NCBI GenBank assembly: GCA_003612405.1
Contig: RAYR01000002.1
Coordinates: 62,001 to 126,000 of the forward strand
Reading direction: 5' to 3'
Origin: a bacterium 0.1xD8-71
GTDB taxonomy: Bacteria > Bacillota > Clostridia > Lachnospirales > Lachnospiraceae
Length of the DNA: 64,000 nt
This document shows positions 17,847 to 27,281 of this stretch, piece after piece. Position numbers and translations under genes: made by a program. The notes under the pieces were generated by a model, which was not told the DNA's origin, did no database searches, and saw nothing but the letters and a program-made list of their open reading frames with translations. Each line of letters opens with the position of its first letter. Within the stretch, counting starts at the first letter, position 1.

Positions 17847-19715
17847 TTACAGATTTTCAATAAACCAGTTCACAATCTTTGTCCAGACGTCTGCTATAGA
17901 ATACTTCGCCTTGTCAAGGCCATGAATCCGGTTATCATACAAAGTAACCGTCTTCTCCTGTGACAGATCCCTTATCACAAGATCCTCAAACCTGGCTTCA
18001 TATACATCGTCTGTCAGATTGCGCTGTCTGTATTGTTCCTCCTCCAGATTATTTGCTTCCAGTATCACTTTGCCGGCATCGGTAACGGTTACCTCAAGTC
18101 CATCCAAAGCGACCTTTTCGTTTACCATAACACTGAGTTTATTATCCTGAAGCTTAATAAGCATATCCCATTTTCCTGCCTGGTTTGACTCGATAACGGG
18201 AATATACGGTTCCGCACCATCCTCAACGGCTGCGGCCTCGGTCTTCCTGATTCTCGATTTTTCCAGGTCATAAGCCAGACTCTCCTCCAGGCTCCCGGCA
18301 TTGTCTGCACGTACCTCATACTCTTTTGCCAGTGCGTCTCTTTGATCCTCCTCAACGGAAAGATACTCAACCTGCATCAGTTCATCCAGATCGACCCGCG
18401 CCAGCTCCTTACCGGACTGCGAAACAATCAGTTCTTTTTCACAGACTGTAATGCCAATTTTCTCATCGGTATCTTCCCGGCCTCTGAGATAGATAGTCTG
18501 CTCTCCGCAATAATTTCCCGTCAGGGTGGCAGATACCTCCACATCCTTGTAAGTATCGCTGCCCTTTAATGAGAGCACGCCTCTCCCCTTAGGCAAAGAG
18601 GTAAGATAGATAACATTCCTTTCAAATTCCGCAATCCCCACATCTGTATTCCAGTAATCCGCCCGCTCCTTCTCACCGGTCACAAACTGAATATCGGCCC
18701 TGTCTTCCTCGTCCAGGTCATCCCATATGCGCATTAAGAAATGATTGGTAGACCAGTAGGCCTGGGACTGCATCCTGGTCAGGTCATAGATATCGGAATC
18801 CGCCGTATTTAAAGCAAAGCCTTCCCGATTGATATTCATGGCAAACAAACGTGTCATATTCTCTTCATTGACTTCACTGACCCGTCTGTTATTTCCAAAC
18901 ATGTCGGTGTTGGAGTGCATGAGAATATACAACCCGGGCACGTAACCGAGTTCGTCCGTATACACCTTTTCCATCAGCTCATAATCATAGCTGATACGCT
19001 CTTTCATGGCACTATAACTCTCTATGGGCATATCATTTTCATCCCGAAGATAGTCCATCAGGTAATGGTTATATTCTCTCCCGAGATAGTTCTTTACCGC
19101 ATTATACTCCAGAGAATCCATCTCTCCCAAAAACCTGTCGTACCTGTCAAATACATTGATATAGGACAGTCTGTAACCATTCAGGCCATTCTCCCAGAAG
19201 CTGCTCTTTTCCAGGGCAAGCAGGTCATCCCCCTTCAGCATCTTGGAATCTTTGCTGTTCAGATTGCTGCCGTAACTGCATATGGACGCCTTATAATTCA
19301 TTTTTTCCAGAATAGGCTGGGAGAAAATTGCCGTATCGGTACGTCCGTCTTCAAAGACAAGCAGCAGCGATTTATCCGGAAGGGCCTTCCCCTTTTCATA
19401 ATAGTCTATCACATCCTGCTGTGAAATGGTAACATATCCACTGTTATGAAGCGCTGTTAACTGTTTCTCCAGATTCTTTGTGGATACCAGGACATTGGTC
19501 CCTGTCCTGTCAATGCCAAAATAAGAAATGCAGAGAAATCCTTTATCGTCACCGGAAACGATATTCACATCATTTTTATCGTAAGGATCATATCTGTCTA
19601 TTACAAGAAAAGCCCGCAATATAATACAGACCACCGCTATCATCACGACAGCCTCACAGATCGACCTGATCAGCTTATGCACATCCTTTTTGGTTTCAAT
19701 CCACTTTATTTTCAT
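17847..19715 (-). CDS. Membrane protein with degenerate NodB-type polysaccharide deacetylase domain
   Basis: About 622 residues: one transmembrane anchor (AVVMIAVVCIILRAFLVID), a NodB-like region (SLLLVFEDGRTDTA in place of the usual TFDDG; YKASICSYG in place of ATFF), then a long C-terminal beta-rich region ending near the membrane. The second Asp of the first motif survives, but no HxxxH zinc pair is visible, so deacetylase activity is doubtful. The start at 19715 has AGGAAG upstream and overlaps the GT2 gene by 20 nt; the longer frame to 19805 is not supported. A role in processing or exporting the GT2 product is inferred from position. Confidence 0.65.
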   Translation of the reverse strand: MKIKWIETKKDVHKLIRSICEAVVMIAVVCIILRAFLVIDRYDPYDKNDVNIVSGDDKGFLCISYFGIDRTGTNVLVSTKNLEKQLTALHNSGYVTISQQDVIDYYEKGKALPDKSLLLVFEDGRTDTAIFSQPILEKMNYKASICSYGSNLNSKDSKMLKGDDLLALEKSSFWENGLNGYRLSYINVFDRYDRFLGEMDSLEYNAVKNYLGREYNHYLMDYLRDENDMPIESYSAMKERISYDYELMEKVYTDELGYVPGLYILMHSNTDMFGNNRRVSEVNEENMTRLFAMNINREGFALNTADSDIYDLTRMQSQAYWSTNHFLMRIWDDLDEEDRADIQFVTGEKERADYWNTDVGIAEFERNVIYLTSLPKGRGVLSLKGSDTYKDVEVSATLTGNYCGEQTIYLRGREDTDEKIGITVCEKELIVSQSGKELARVDLDELMQVEYLSVEEDQRDALAKEYEVRADNAGSLEESLAYDLEKSRIRKTEAAAVEDGAEPYIPVIESNQAGKWDMLIKLQDNKLSVMVNEKVALDGLEVTVTDAGKVILEANNLEEEQYRQRNLTDDVYEARFEDLVIRDLSQEKTVTLYDNRIHGLDKAKYSIADVWTKIVNWFIENL

Positions 19716-21609
19716 CTGCTTCTTCCTGCACATCCTTCTTACCGGTTTTCTTACGCTCCCTCTTCTGTCTGCGCTTGTTCTTCTTCTCCTGTGCTTCCAC
19801 ATCATTGGATGTCATACGAGTACCCCATGTGGATTTCCAGAAGGTGAGTACCGCAATCGGCATCTGCCACAAAAGCACCGCTTCATAATAAAGACAGAAC
19901 AGAAAACCGAAAATCCAAGTGGTACTCTTTCGCAGAAACATCTGTGCAGAGCTCATCATCATCGCCATCATCAACATACCGACCATAAACGTGGTCGGAA
20001 ACGCATAAGTCGTTATCGGCACATAGAACAAGTTGTATATGACAACAACAGGCGCCAGAATCGGTACACACAGACCCACATAGAAAAAGACAGCCGCAAA
20101 AGGCTCCTTTCTCCATATAAACGTACCCGCCGTAAAGGATTCTCTGAGCCAGGACCGCTTCCACCGCATCTGCTGTTTCAGAAAAACCTTATTGTCATTG
20201 GGAACAATGGTCGAACAAATGGCAGTGTCCTGATAGTAGGTCCTGTGATTACGCAGCATCAGGTTGGTCAGTGCCCTGTCATCCCCAAAAGTCGCCTTCT
20301 GTCCAAGGAATTTCTGATTCAGCCATTTATCCAGATACTCCATTACCAGTTCCTTTTTATAACAGGACAGCGGTCCCGAGAGGCAGGTTACACAGTCAAA
20401 ATAGCTTTCCGCCGCCTTCATGATCCGAAAGGCGATATAATATCTTACGGACTGAATCTTTGTCAGGGAATTTGTATACGTATTGGCTACATCTGTTCTT
20501 CCGGTCACGCCTCCCATTTTGGGATCCTTAAAGGGCTGTACCAGATTCCTGACCGCAAAGGGATCCAAAAAGCTGTCCGAATCCACAAATACAACATATT
20601 CATGCTTTGCGACTTTCACGCCCGCCGCAAGCGCTTCTCTTTTTCCTGCATTTTGAGGCTGTACAATATAAGAGATTCTCTCGCTGATACTATATCTCTC
20701 ATCCTCCGACCGCGTCAGCTGCCCGATAATATCCTTGATCTGTTCTACGGACCCATCTGTTGACCTGTCATCCACCACGATTACCTCCAGCTTATCCGCC
20801 GGATAGTTCTGGTTGATACAGCTTAAAATCGTTCTCTGAATCCATTTTTCTTCATTAAAACAGGGAATGATGACAGTGACCCCGGGCGTAAAATCCGGAT
20901 CCACTTTTTTCGGTCTGTACAGCGCCCCGAACAAATAGCGGCTCATCAGGAAAAATGCCGTAATGATACTGTACAAGTATAACCATTTGTTAAACTTAAA
21001 ATAAATGATGCTCTCAGATCTCATCAGCATGATAAACGCACTGATGAAAAACAGCATCAGAGACGACATGGTAAGCATATACCTGTCTTTACGGCGCTTT
21101 GCATAATCAGACAGGTCCTGGTCAAACTCCATGCCGACAAGCCACATGCCATCCGGAAGCCGTACCTGCCGGACAGGTTTGGCATAGATACCCACGTTCA
21201 TTTCATATCCTTCCGGCAAAGAACCCGGTTCCACATGAAATTTCAGTCTTACCTTAGGGGCACTTTTAATGATATCTTTCTCTGCACTGGTCACTACCAG
21301 TCCCAGACCGCCGAGCGAGACATCTTTCGTCTGACCACGAAAACACTTCTTACCGCCTTCCTGATATACCGTGATGTCTACTTCATAGGCATTCAGATAA
21401 CGAATACCCATCTTTCTCTTTTTGCTGATCTCCTCAAACGTCAATCCACCATCCAGCATCTCAGAGAGGTCACCCCTGCGGTCCATCAGCTTTCTTTCGC
21501 CATTTAACGCAGGCACATCCGGCATAAGCCGCCTGTCACTCTGCTCATGAAGCAGCACATCTTCACTTTTTCTTTTCTTCTTTTTGGTAAATCTATCTAA
21601 AAATTCCAT
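19696..21609 (-). CDS. PilZ-domain family 2 glycosyltransferase (hyaluronan synthase/NodC-like)
   Basis: 637 residues. An N-terminal PilZ domain (about 65–165) has the second c-di-GMP motif DVSLGG at 96–101, while the RxxxR motif reads KMGIR, with Lys for the first Arg. Two membrane helices follow (about 180–230), then a processive GT2 domain: VVDDRS (280–281), VDSDS (343–345), SGPLSCYK (411–418), GDDRALT (442–448) and QQMRW (479–483), and C-terminal membrane helices. SGP, GDDR and QxxRW together are typical of hyaluronan, chitin-oligosaccharide and poly-GlcNAc synthases. It should polymerise and export an extracellular glycan, probably under c-di-GMP control. Confidence 0.88.
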   Translation of the reverse strand: MEFLDRFTKKKKRKSEDVLLHEQSDRRLMPDVPALNGERKLMDRRGDLSEMLDGGLTFEEISKKRKMGIRYLNAYEVDITVYQEGGKKCFRGQTKDVSLGGLGLVVTSAEKDIIKSAPKVRLKFHVEPGSLPEGYEMNVGIYAKPVRQVRLPDGMWLVGMEFDQDLSDYAKRRKDRYMLTMSSLMLFFISAFIMLMRSESIIYFKFNKWLYLYSIITAFFLMSRYLFGALYRPKKVDPDFTPGVTVIIPCFNEEKWIQRTILSCINQNYPADKLEVIVVDDRSTDGSVEQIKDIIGQLTRSEDERYSISERISYIVQPQNAGKREALAAGVKVAKHEYVVFVDSDSFLDPFAVRNLVQPFKDPKMGGVTGRTDVANTYTNSLTKIQSVRYYIAFRIMKAAESYFDCVTCLSGPLSCYKKELVMEYLDKWLNQKFLGQKATFGDDRALTNLMLRNHRTYYQDTAICSTIVPNDNKVFLKQQMRWKRSWLRESFTAGTFIWRKEPFAAVFFYVGLCVPILAPVVVIYNLFYVPITTYAFPTTFMVGMLMMAMMMSSAQMFLRKSTTWIFGFLFCLYYEAVLLWQMPIAVLTFWKSTWGTRMTSNDVEAQEKKNKRRQKRERKKTGKKDVQEEADENKVD

Positions 21610-23189
21610 GATTCCCCTTTTGCACGCTCAGCCGTGTGACATAATAAATAATCAATCCATCTTCTGCATCCTTCTTCATTCATATGGATACCGTCTTCCT
21701 GTGCAATATCATTTGGAAGGCAATTGTCCTTATCAGCTAAAGCGCTGTATAAATCAATATAGAAACAACCCCGCTCCGCCGCCATTTTGGCAATCTCCAC
21801 ATTGATCTTCCTGATCCGCCCGTTGGTAAGCGTAATTCTCTCCGTGGACACCTTACTTGTGACCGGGGGAATCCCCTCTATATATATGACCGCATCGGGA
21901 AACTGCTCCTTTAACATTTCAAGCAATCTGTCATAATACAGGATAAAAGATGAATTACTACCACTTGCCAGCGCGTTGGTGCCCAACAGTATATATATCT
22001 TCTCGGGCTTTTTCTTACACACCTCATCCCAGATAGCAACTTCCTCATCATCAGACACTTCAATCTTTGTATTATTCACAAACTGCATCGGAGTAATCGA
22101 TTTATAAGCGCAAAACTCCACCTTATCCTCGATAACCGGATAGTAGGATAAAGCCAGTGTCAGGGAATCCCCGATAAACAATGTATCATCAAAATATCCT
22201 TCGCCGGCTTTCGCAGATACCGGCACTTCGTAATCTGCCGCATCTTCCCGGTCCTCGAACCTTCTGGCAACTTCCATATCCGGTTCCGTATCCAGTCTGT
22301 CCAACGGCACCACCGCTGTTTCCGTAGTGTCCAATGCCTCCAACAGCAACTCTACCGTCTCCGTAATCTCCGGTTTCGCTGTCGGTAAATCATTGACACT
22401 TACAGAAGCCTGTTTATCCTCCGCGGGTTTTTCGTCCACTTCATAAGGTTCAAATTCTATCTCATCCAGATTGCCGTCAATCTTAACACATATAATCGAT
22501 CCGCCTTCTACTTTCTCCACAAAACCAAGTGCTTCATTGAAATCCTGAAAGCTGGAATCATTGATAAATTTGGTGGCCGAAATATATTTGTCCAGGCCGG
22601 CACAGGCCGCAAGATGGAGGATTCTGTCATCGACTACTGTTGCATTAGCCAGCATATACTGCGGCGTGTTCCCCGTAATCCGCTTCATAACAGCCTGCGT
22701 CTGCGCAAGAGAGGTAAGTATCTCTTCATCCTCCATCGCCTCCCAGTGTGTTTCCCCGCTCATGCCGTAATTGCCAACGATATTCCCCCGCCCGATAATG
22801 TCCCTGATCGTATCCGGATCCTCTGCGGCGGTCATACCGTCACAGATAAAAGCCGCCTTTATTTCATAGTCATCCAACAGATCAAGTATCCGGGTCATCT
22901 CCGTAGGTGTTGACATTCCACAGAACACGAGCGCCACCTTATGCTGGGATGCCTTGTACCCTGCTACCGTCTCAGCCTTCTGCGTATCCTCCGGATCATG
23001 ATACTTTGCATATGTCTCCTCCAGTTCTTCCTCAGCATCATATACAATCCGGTCCCGGGAGTTCACGGATACATCCGGATGCACCTTTCTGACCTTCGCA
23101 GATATATACATCGCAACCGCGATTCCTATGACCAAAAGTAGTAAAAGCAATATAAGAATGGCCGCCTTCCATTTCTTTTTGTTCTTCAT
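21597..23189 (-). CDS. Fusion of degenerate NodB-like domain and SGNH/GDSL esterase
   Basis: About 530 residues: an N-terminal membrane anchor, a NodB-fold region (KVALVFCGMS, IKAAFICDGMT, GNIVGNYGMSGETHW) that has lost the catalytic Asp pair and HxxxH zinc site, a linker, then an SGNH hydrolase with GDSLT (Ser near 342), LLGTNAL (Asn near 405) and DGIHMN (Asp-His near 499–502). The esterase triad is complete, so the protein may remove O-acyl groups while the NodB part binds glycan. ATG 23189 has GGAG upstream; a GTG at 23210 lies before it. The last 13 bases overlap the GT2 start, so the two are translationally coupled. Confidence 0.8.
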   Translation of the reverse strand: MKNKKKWKAAILILLLLLLVIGIAVAMYISAKVRKVHPDVSVNSRDRIVYDAEEELEETYAKYHDPEDTQKAETVAGYKASQHKVALVFCGMSTPTEMTRILDLLDDYEIKAAFICDGMTAAEDPDTIRDIIGRGNIVGNYGMSGETHWEAMEDEEILTSLAQTQAVMKRITGNTPQYMLANATVVDDRILHLAACAGLDKYISATKFINDSSFQDFNEALGFVEKVEGGSIICVKIDGNLDEIEFEPYEVDEKPAEDKQASVSVNDLPTAKPEITETVELLLEALDTTETAVVPLDRLDTEPDMEVARRFEDREDAADYEVPVSAKAGEGYFDDTLFIGDSLTLALSYYPVIEDKVEFCAYKSITPMQFVNNTKIEVSDDEEVAIWDEVCKKKPEKIYILLGTNALASGSNSSFILYYDRLLEMLKEQFPDAVIYIEGIPPVTSKVSTERITLTNGRIRKINVEIAKMAAERGCFYIDLYSALADKDNCLPNDIAQEDGIHMNEEGCRRWIDYLLCHTAERAKGESWNF

Positions 23190-23377
23190 ATTCCATTCTC
23201 CGTTTTTCACACAGTTTTGCTGTATATCACTTATAAATATTGCTCCAAAACTATAAATAGTTAATTTTTATTATACCATGATATCTTTCCACCCACCAGT
23301 ATCAGTTTTGTCTATCCATTGCATTATTTTGTCCTTTTTGATACTTTCTTGGTTTCTTTGGAGAAACTTTTATAAAG

Positions 23378-23415
23378 TTAACAGGTGCCTGCCATAATCA
23401 GCAGACACCTGTTAA
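23378..23415 (-). terminator. Hairpin after the 23.4-kb gene
   Basis: TTAACAGGTG (23378–23387) and CACCTGTTAA (23406–23415) enclose a further inner stem (CTGC/GCAG). The following tract on the minus strand is only moderately T-rich. Confidence 0.55.
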
Positions 23416-23439
23416 TGAAATCCTATAATCAATATCCTC

Positions 23440-23892
23440 TTATTGATATCCTTCACTGTACTTCCTGTACAGTTCTTCCAATTGTGCCTGATCTTCCGCC
23501 GACACGCTCCCTTCCAGATACTCCCTGACCTTAGCCAAAGACTCCTCATTTACGCCGTCGCTCACAATTTCCATGCAGTCTGACAAGGTATCACTGTCTG
23601 CATATTTCCCGATAATCTCTTCCGCTTTCTGTTTATCGGTCTCCTCCATATCTGCTACTATTTCTTTCGCTTTCTGGGCTGCCTGCGGATCCCCGGTGCT
23701 TTCCAGGGCCTTCTGCAAAGTCTGCTCCATGACCTGTTCTGTCACTTTCTCCTTTACCACGGATTTGACCTTACTCGTCAACGATCCATTAGCCAGGCCG
23801 ATAATCACCATAATACAGGCTATGATCAACAGGCTTAAGAAAACTATCTTGCCATATCCTTTTTTTCGTCTGCGTTTATTCTTCCGGCTCAC
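23440..23892 (-). CDS. Hypothetical single-pass membrane protein
   Basis: 150 residues with a very basic N-terminus (RKNKRRRKKGYGK), one transmembrane helix (IVFLSLLIIACIMVIIGLA) and a soluble, charged, helical extracellular part rich in Glu, Ala and Lys. No known domain is recognised. It lies 27 nt downstream of proS on the same strand and may be co-transcribed with it. Confidence 0.75.
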   Translation of the reverse strand: MSRKNKRRRKKGYGKIVFLSLLIIACIMVIIGLANGSLTSKVKSVVKEKVTEQVMEQTLQKALESTGDPQAAQKAKEIVADMEETDKQKAEEIIGKYADSDTLSDCMEIVSDGVNEESLAKVREYLEGSVSAEDQAQLEELYRKYSEGYQ

Positions 23893-23919
23893 TTTGCCTG
23901 TTGACCTCCTTTCCCCTCT

Positions 23920-25350
23920 TTAATAAGCTCTGCCCCAGTAAACCATTTTCTTTGCAGGCCTTCCACAGCATACGCAGACATCACTGATCTGCTCCTGTTC
24001 AAACGGCATACAGCGGCTTGTAACTGCCAGTTCTTCCTTGATCTTATCCTCACACGCCTGGTCGCCGCACCACATAGCCTTGACAAAACCGGACTCTTCT
24101 GTAAACAGTCTGCGGAATTCCTCCATGTCCTTTGCCCTGAAGGTATGATTTTCCCTGTGCGCACGGGCCCTCTCCAGCATTTCTTTCTGCATCTTATCGA
24201 GAATCTCTCCCGCCTTCACCTCAATCTCATCCAGGGAAACTTCAATCTTCTCTCTCGTATCCCGGCGGCAGATCACACACTTGCCCGCCTCAATATCCTT
24301 GGGCCCAATCTCCACGCGGATCGGAATTCCCCGCATCTCCTGTTCCGAGAACTTCCATCCAGGACTCTTATCCGTATCATCCACCTTCACGCGGAAACCG
24401 CTTAGACGTTCTTTTAATTCATATGCCTTATCCAGCACGCCTTCTTTCTTCTGCTGAATGGGAATAATCATAATCTGGGTAGACGCAATCTTAGGAGGCA
24501 GTACCAGTCCTGAATTATCTCCGTGTACCATAATAATCGCACCAATCAAGCGGGTAGAGACACCCCAGGAAGTCTGATGTACATATTTTAAGGTATTATC
24601 CTTGTCTGTAAACTGTACGCCGAAAGCCTTCGCAAATCCATCCCCGAAATTATGGCTGGTACCGGACTGCAGCGCCTTACCGTCATGCATAAGCGCCTCG
24701 ATGGTGTAAGTGGAAACCGCGCCTGCAAATTTCTCTTTCTCCGTCTTCTGTCCTTTAATCACAGGAATTGCCAATACTTCTTCACAGAAGTCAGCATAAA
24801 TCTTCAACATCTGAAGTGTCCTCTCCTCAGCATCCTCGGCTGTCGCATGAGCTGTATGACCCTCCTGCCATAAGAACTCCCTGCTGCGCAGGAAAGGCCT
24901 GGTCTCCTTCTCCCAGCGCACCACAGAACACCACTGATTGCAGACCTGGGGCAGATCCCGGTAGGACTGCACCACATTTTTATAATAATCGCAAAACAGG
25001 GTTTCAGAAGTAGGTCTGACGCACAGCCTTTCCTGTAAAGGCTGTAATCCGCCATGGGTCACCCAGGCCACCTCCGGTGCAAACCCTTCCACATGGTCTT
25101 TCTCTTTATTCAGCAGACTCTCTGAAATAAACATGGGCAGATACACATTCTCCACCCCGGCCGCCTTAAACCTCTCATCCAGTTGTTTCTGAATAAGCTC
25201 CCAGATAGCATATCCGGCCGGCTTAAAAACCATACACCCCTTAATACTCGTATAATCCAGAAGTTCCGCCTTCTTCACTACATCTGTGTACCACTGCGCA
25301 AAGTCATCTTCCATTGCCGTGATCGCTTCCACCAACTTTTTGTCTGCCAT
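23920..25350 (-). CDS. proS: Prolyl-tRNA synthetase, archaeal/eukaryotic-like short form
   Basis: Class II synthetase that charges tRNA-Pro. The 476-residue length, absence of the editing insertion and the C-terminal zinc-binding-type region ([19 protein letters not shown] ending in Tyr) mark the ProS type found in many Firmicutes. Visible motifs include [15 protein letters not shown] (motif 2), [18 protein letters not shown] and [15 protein letters not shown] 25350 has GGAG 6 nt upstream; the longer frame runs into the leader. Expression is governed by the T-box leader directly upstream. Confidence 0.95.
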   Translation of the reverse strand: MADKKLVEAITAMEDDFAQWYTDVVKKAELLDYTSIKGCMVFKPAGYAIWELIQKQLDERFKAAGVENVYLPMFISESLLNKEKDHVEGFAPEVAWVTHGGLQPLQERLCVRPTSETLFCDYYKNVVQSYRDLPQVCNQWCSVVRWEKETRPFLRSREFLWQEGHTAHATAEDAEERTLQMLKIYADFCEEVLAIPVIKGQKTEKEKFAGAVSTYTIEALMHDGKALQSGTSHNFGDGFAKAFGVQFTDKDNTLKYVHQTSWGVSTRLIGAIIMVHGDNSGLVLPPKIASTQIMIIPIQQKKEGVLDKAYELKERLSGFRVKVDDTDKSPGWKFSEQEMRGIPIRVEIGPKDIEAGKCVICRRDTREKIEVSLDEIEVKAGEILDKMQKEMLERARAHRENHTFRAKDMEEFRRLFTEESGFVKAMWCGDQACEDKIKEELAVTSRCMPFEQEQISDVCVCCGRPAKKMVYWGRAY

Positions 25351-25656
25351 TTCTATCTCCTTTCTTCCTATGGGTCTGTGCAATAAAAAACGCCCAGATC
25401 TCTTCCCCAAAGGGGCCGAAATCTCGGCGGTACCACCCTGATTAGCGCTTCTGCGCTCTCTTCTCTTACCGTTATCGCCGGTGCTGCGCTGTGCTCGTCA
25501 CACAGGACTCCGAGGCCGGTTCCGAATATTTCCCGTAAGGACCTTCCACCCATGATCCTCTCTCTGTCACGTTCCCTATCCGTACTATTCTCTTCTTCGT
25601 CATATCTGTTATAGGTTATATTCAGGGAAACAACACGGATACTGCGCTGTTTCTTG
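25351..25656 (-). promoter_or_regulatory. T-box leader of proS
   Basis: The T-box signature AGGGTGGTACCGCC is on the minus strand at 25439–25426. It can pair into an antiterminator or yield to a terminator made of CGCCGAGAT (25429–25421) and ATCTGGGCG (25399–25391) followed by six T residues (25390–25385). A long structured Stem I lies upstream. Uncharged tRNA-Pro should stabilise the antiterminator and allow proS transcription. The specifier codon (a CCN) could not be fixed by eye. Confidence 0.92.
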
Positions 25657-25662
25657 GGTCTT

Positions 25663-25691
25663 ATTCTAAGCGGAGAAACCGGTTTTGTCAA
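25663..25691 (-). promoter_or_regulatory. proS promoter
   Basis: Minus-strand TTGACA (25691–25686), 17-base spacer, TAGAAT (25668–25663), placing the start about 300 nt before the proS ATG, as expected for a T-box leader. Confidence 0.88.
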
Positions 25692-25694
25692 CTG

Positions 25695-27281
25695 TTATTT
25701 AGCAGTTTCTCTCCTGCACAGATACTCCCCTATACCCAGCAGCATAAACACAAAGGGAGTACAGCATACCTGCTGGTAACAGAAGAAGTTATAGGCCATA
25801 TAGGACACTGTCGCCGCCGCGATTCCCATAAGCAGAATGTCTTTCTCTGCCACTTTTATAAAACGCCGGATTGCCGATACAAAAATTCCCATATAAGAGA
25901 CGGCTCCCAGAATCCCTCCGTTGATAAGCATATTCAGCCATTCATTATGAGCATTGGTAAGCACTTTCTGTCCCCAGAAAGTTTCTGCCTGCTCACTGTG
26001 GTATGCCGCCACATAACTGCTCAGGCAGTCCGGACCCACGCCCAACAGCTTATGAAGCAGATTCTCTTCGCCAAAAACCTTTATCACAAAGCTCCAGATC
26101 CGGCCCCGGCCGTTTCCCCACTCCCCTTCCCAGCGAAAATAGGATACAGCTGACAATTTCTCCGCAATCCCCGCCGGCAGGAGCTCTCTGGTCTGTAAGA
26201 TAATAATCAGTATGATTCCCACAATTACAATTCCTGTCCCTGCAAGCACTGCCTTTCGCACCCACAGCATTGTCTGCACCGGATAATCCTTATCTTTTTG
26301 CCGCCGCAACACCACATACAATGCCAGGCACAGAACCAGCAATCCCCAGGTCAGCCCGGAGTTTAAAACCAGCCTGGTGAGAAAATCATATTGCAGTTCC
26401 GGATTGGGATCAATCCTCATCAGAAAATACATGATCTTGCCCGCTGCAAAGAACAAGACACAGACGGCCATAAACCGGTGCAGGCTCTCCCTTTTGCCCA
26501 CACAGACCCAGAAAAACACCAGCATAAACCCTGCCAGTGCAAAGTAGGCACTGTCACTGTTTTGTGTCACCAGGGTGCAAAAACTTATGAAAATATAAAT
26601 ACCGCTTACCACACGCCATATCCTGTTCTGCGTATAGAGAAACAGCACAATCCCCACAGGCAGAACCACCACCAGGTAACTTGCATACCAGGTGGCCTGT
26701 CCCATAGTAGACAGAAACTGCGCCATCTGACCATCTGTCAGTCCCTGGTAGAAGCCAATGGGATCTATCCCCATCCGGTGCAGTATCCCGATCAGAAACA
26801 CCACCACTGATACCCCGCACAAAATAAACAGCACAGGCCGGTAATATTTGCCGAAACGAGAGAATAAAAAGTACAACAGCACAAAACTGATCTGTGCCAT
26901 CAGCCCCATGTTCCAGCCAAAGGAACCCCACAGTGCATCCTGCCAGAATCCGCCGGAGATGGCAGCCAGCACGGTTAAGAACAGATACGCCAGCACAAAA
27001 CCGTCCGTTACCGAAAGCCTGCATTTTTGCTTTTCCCGCAGCCAGAAAAACCCATATAAAGCGGTAAGTATCAAAAGAGGTACCAGCCCCAGACACAGAA
27101 TATTCTTATAAATCTCAAACTTGGCATTACCGATCTGGTCATAGCCATTCCTTGCATAAAACGGCACTGCCATACATATCGCCGCCGCCACTGCTGCCAG
27201 TACATATTCGATGATCTGGCCCGTAATCTCCATACCGGCACTTTGTCCGTTCTCTGTTGTTTTTTGCAGTTTATTACTCAT
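25695..27281 (-). CDS. O-antigen ligase-like (Wzy/WaaL family) membrane protein
   Basis: 528 residues with about a dozen hydrophobic helices and one large loop. The loop contains WGNGRGRIWSFVIKVF, GVGPDC and LTNAHNEWLNMLINGG, which match the Wzy_C/O-antigen-ligase signature including the conserved His of NAHNE. Family members join or polymerise lipid-linked sugars outside the membrane. It overlaps the preceding paralog by four bases (ATGA), so both are translated from one mRNA. Sequence-level substrate is unknown. Confidence 0.85.
   Translation of the reverse strand: MSNKLQKTTENGQSAGMEITGQIIEYVLAAVAAAICMAVPFYARNGYDQIGNAKFEIYKNILCLGLVPLLILTALYGFFWLREKQKCRLSVTDGFVLAYLFLTVLAAISGGFWQDALWGSFGWNMGLMAQISFVLLYFLFSRFGKYYRPVLFILCGVSVVVFLIGILHRMGIDPIGFYQGLTDGQMAQFLSTMGQATWYASYLVVVLPVGIVLFLYTQNRIWRVVSGIYIFISFCTLVTQNSDSAYFALAGFMLVFFWVCVGKRESLHRFMAVCVLFFAAGKIMYFLMRIDPNPELQYDFLTRLVLNSGLTWGLLVLCLALYVVLRRQKDKDYPVQTMLWVRKAVLAGTGIVIVGIILIIILQTRELLPAGIAEKLSAVSYFRWEGEWGNGRGRIWSFVIKVFGEENLLHKLLGVGPDCLSSYVAAYHSEQAETFWGQKVLTNAHNEWLNMLINGGILGAVSYMGIFVSAIRRFIKVAEKDILLMGIAAATVSYMAYNFFCYQQVCCTPFVFMLLGIGEYLCRRETAK

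Noticed and set aside
19690-20763. 357-codon plus-strand frame
   Set aside because: Exactly antisense to the GT2 gene, His/Arg-rich composition, no ribosome site.
25368-25691. 107-codon minus-strand frame before proS
   Set aside because: It lies entirely in the T-box leader and its promoter; the peptide is Arg-rich without any family and the RNA structure explains the sequence.
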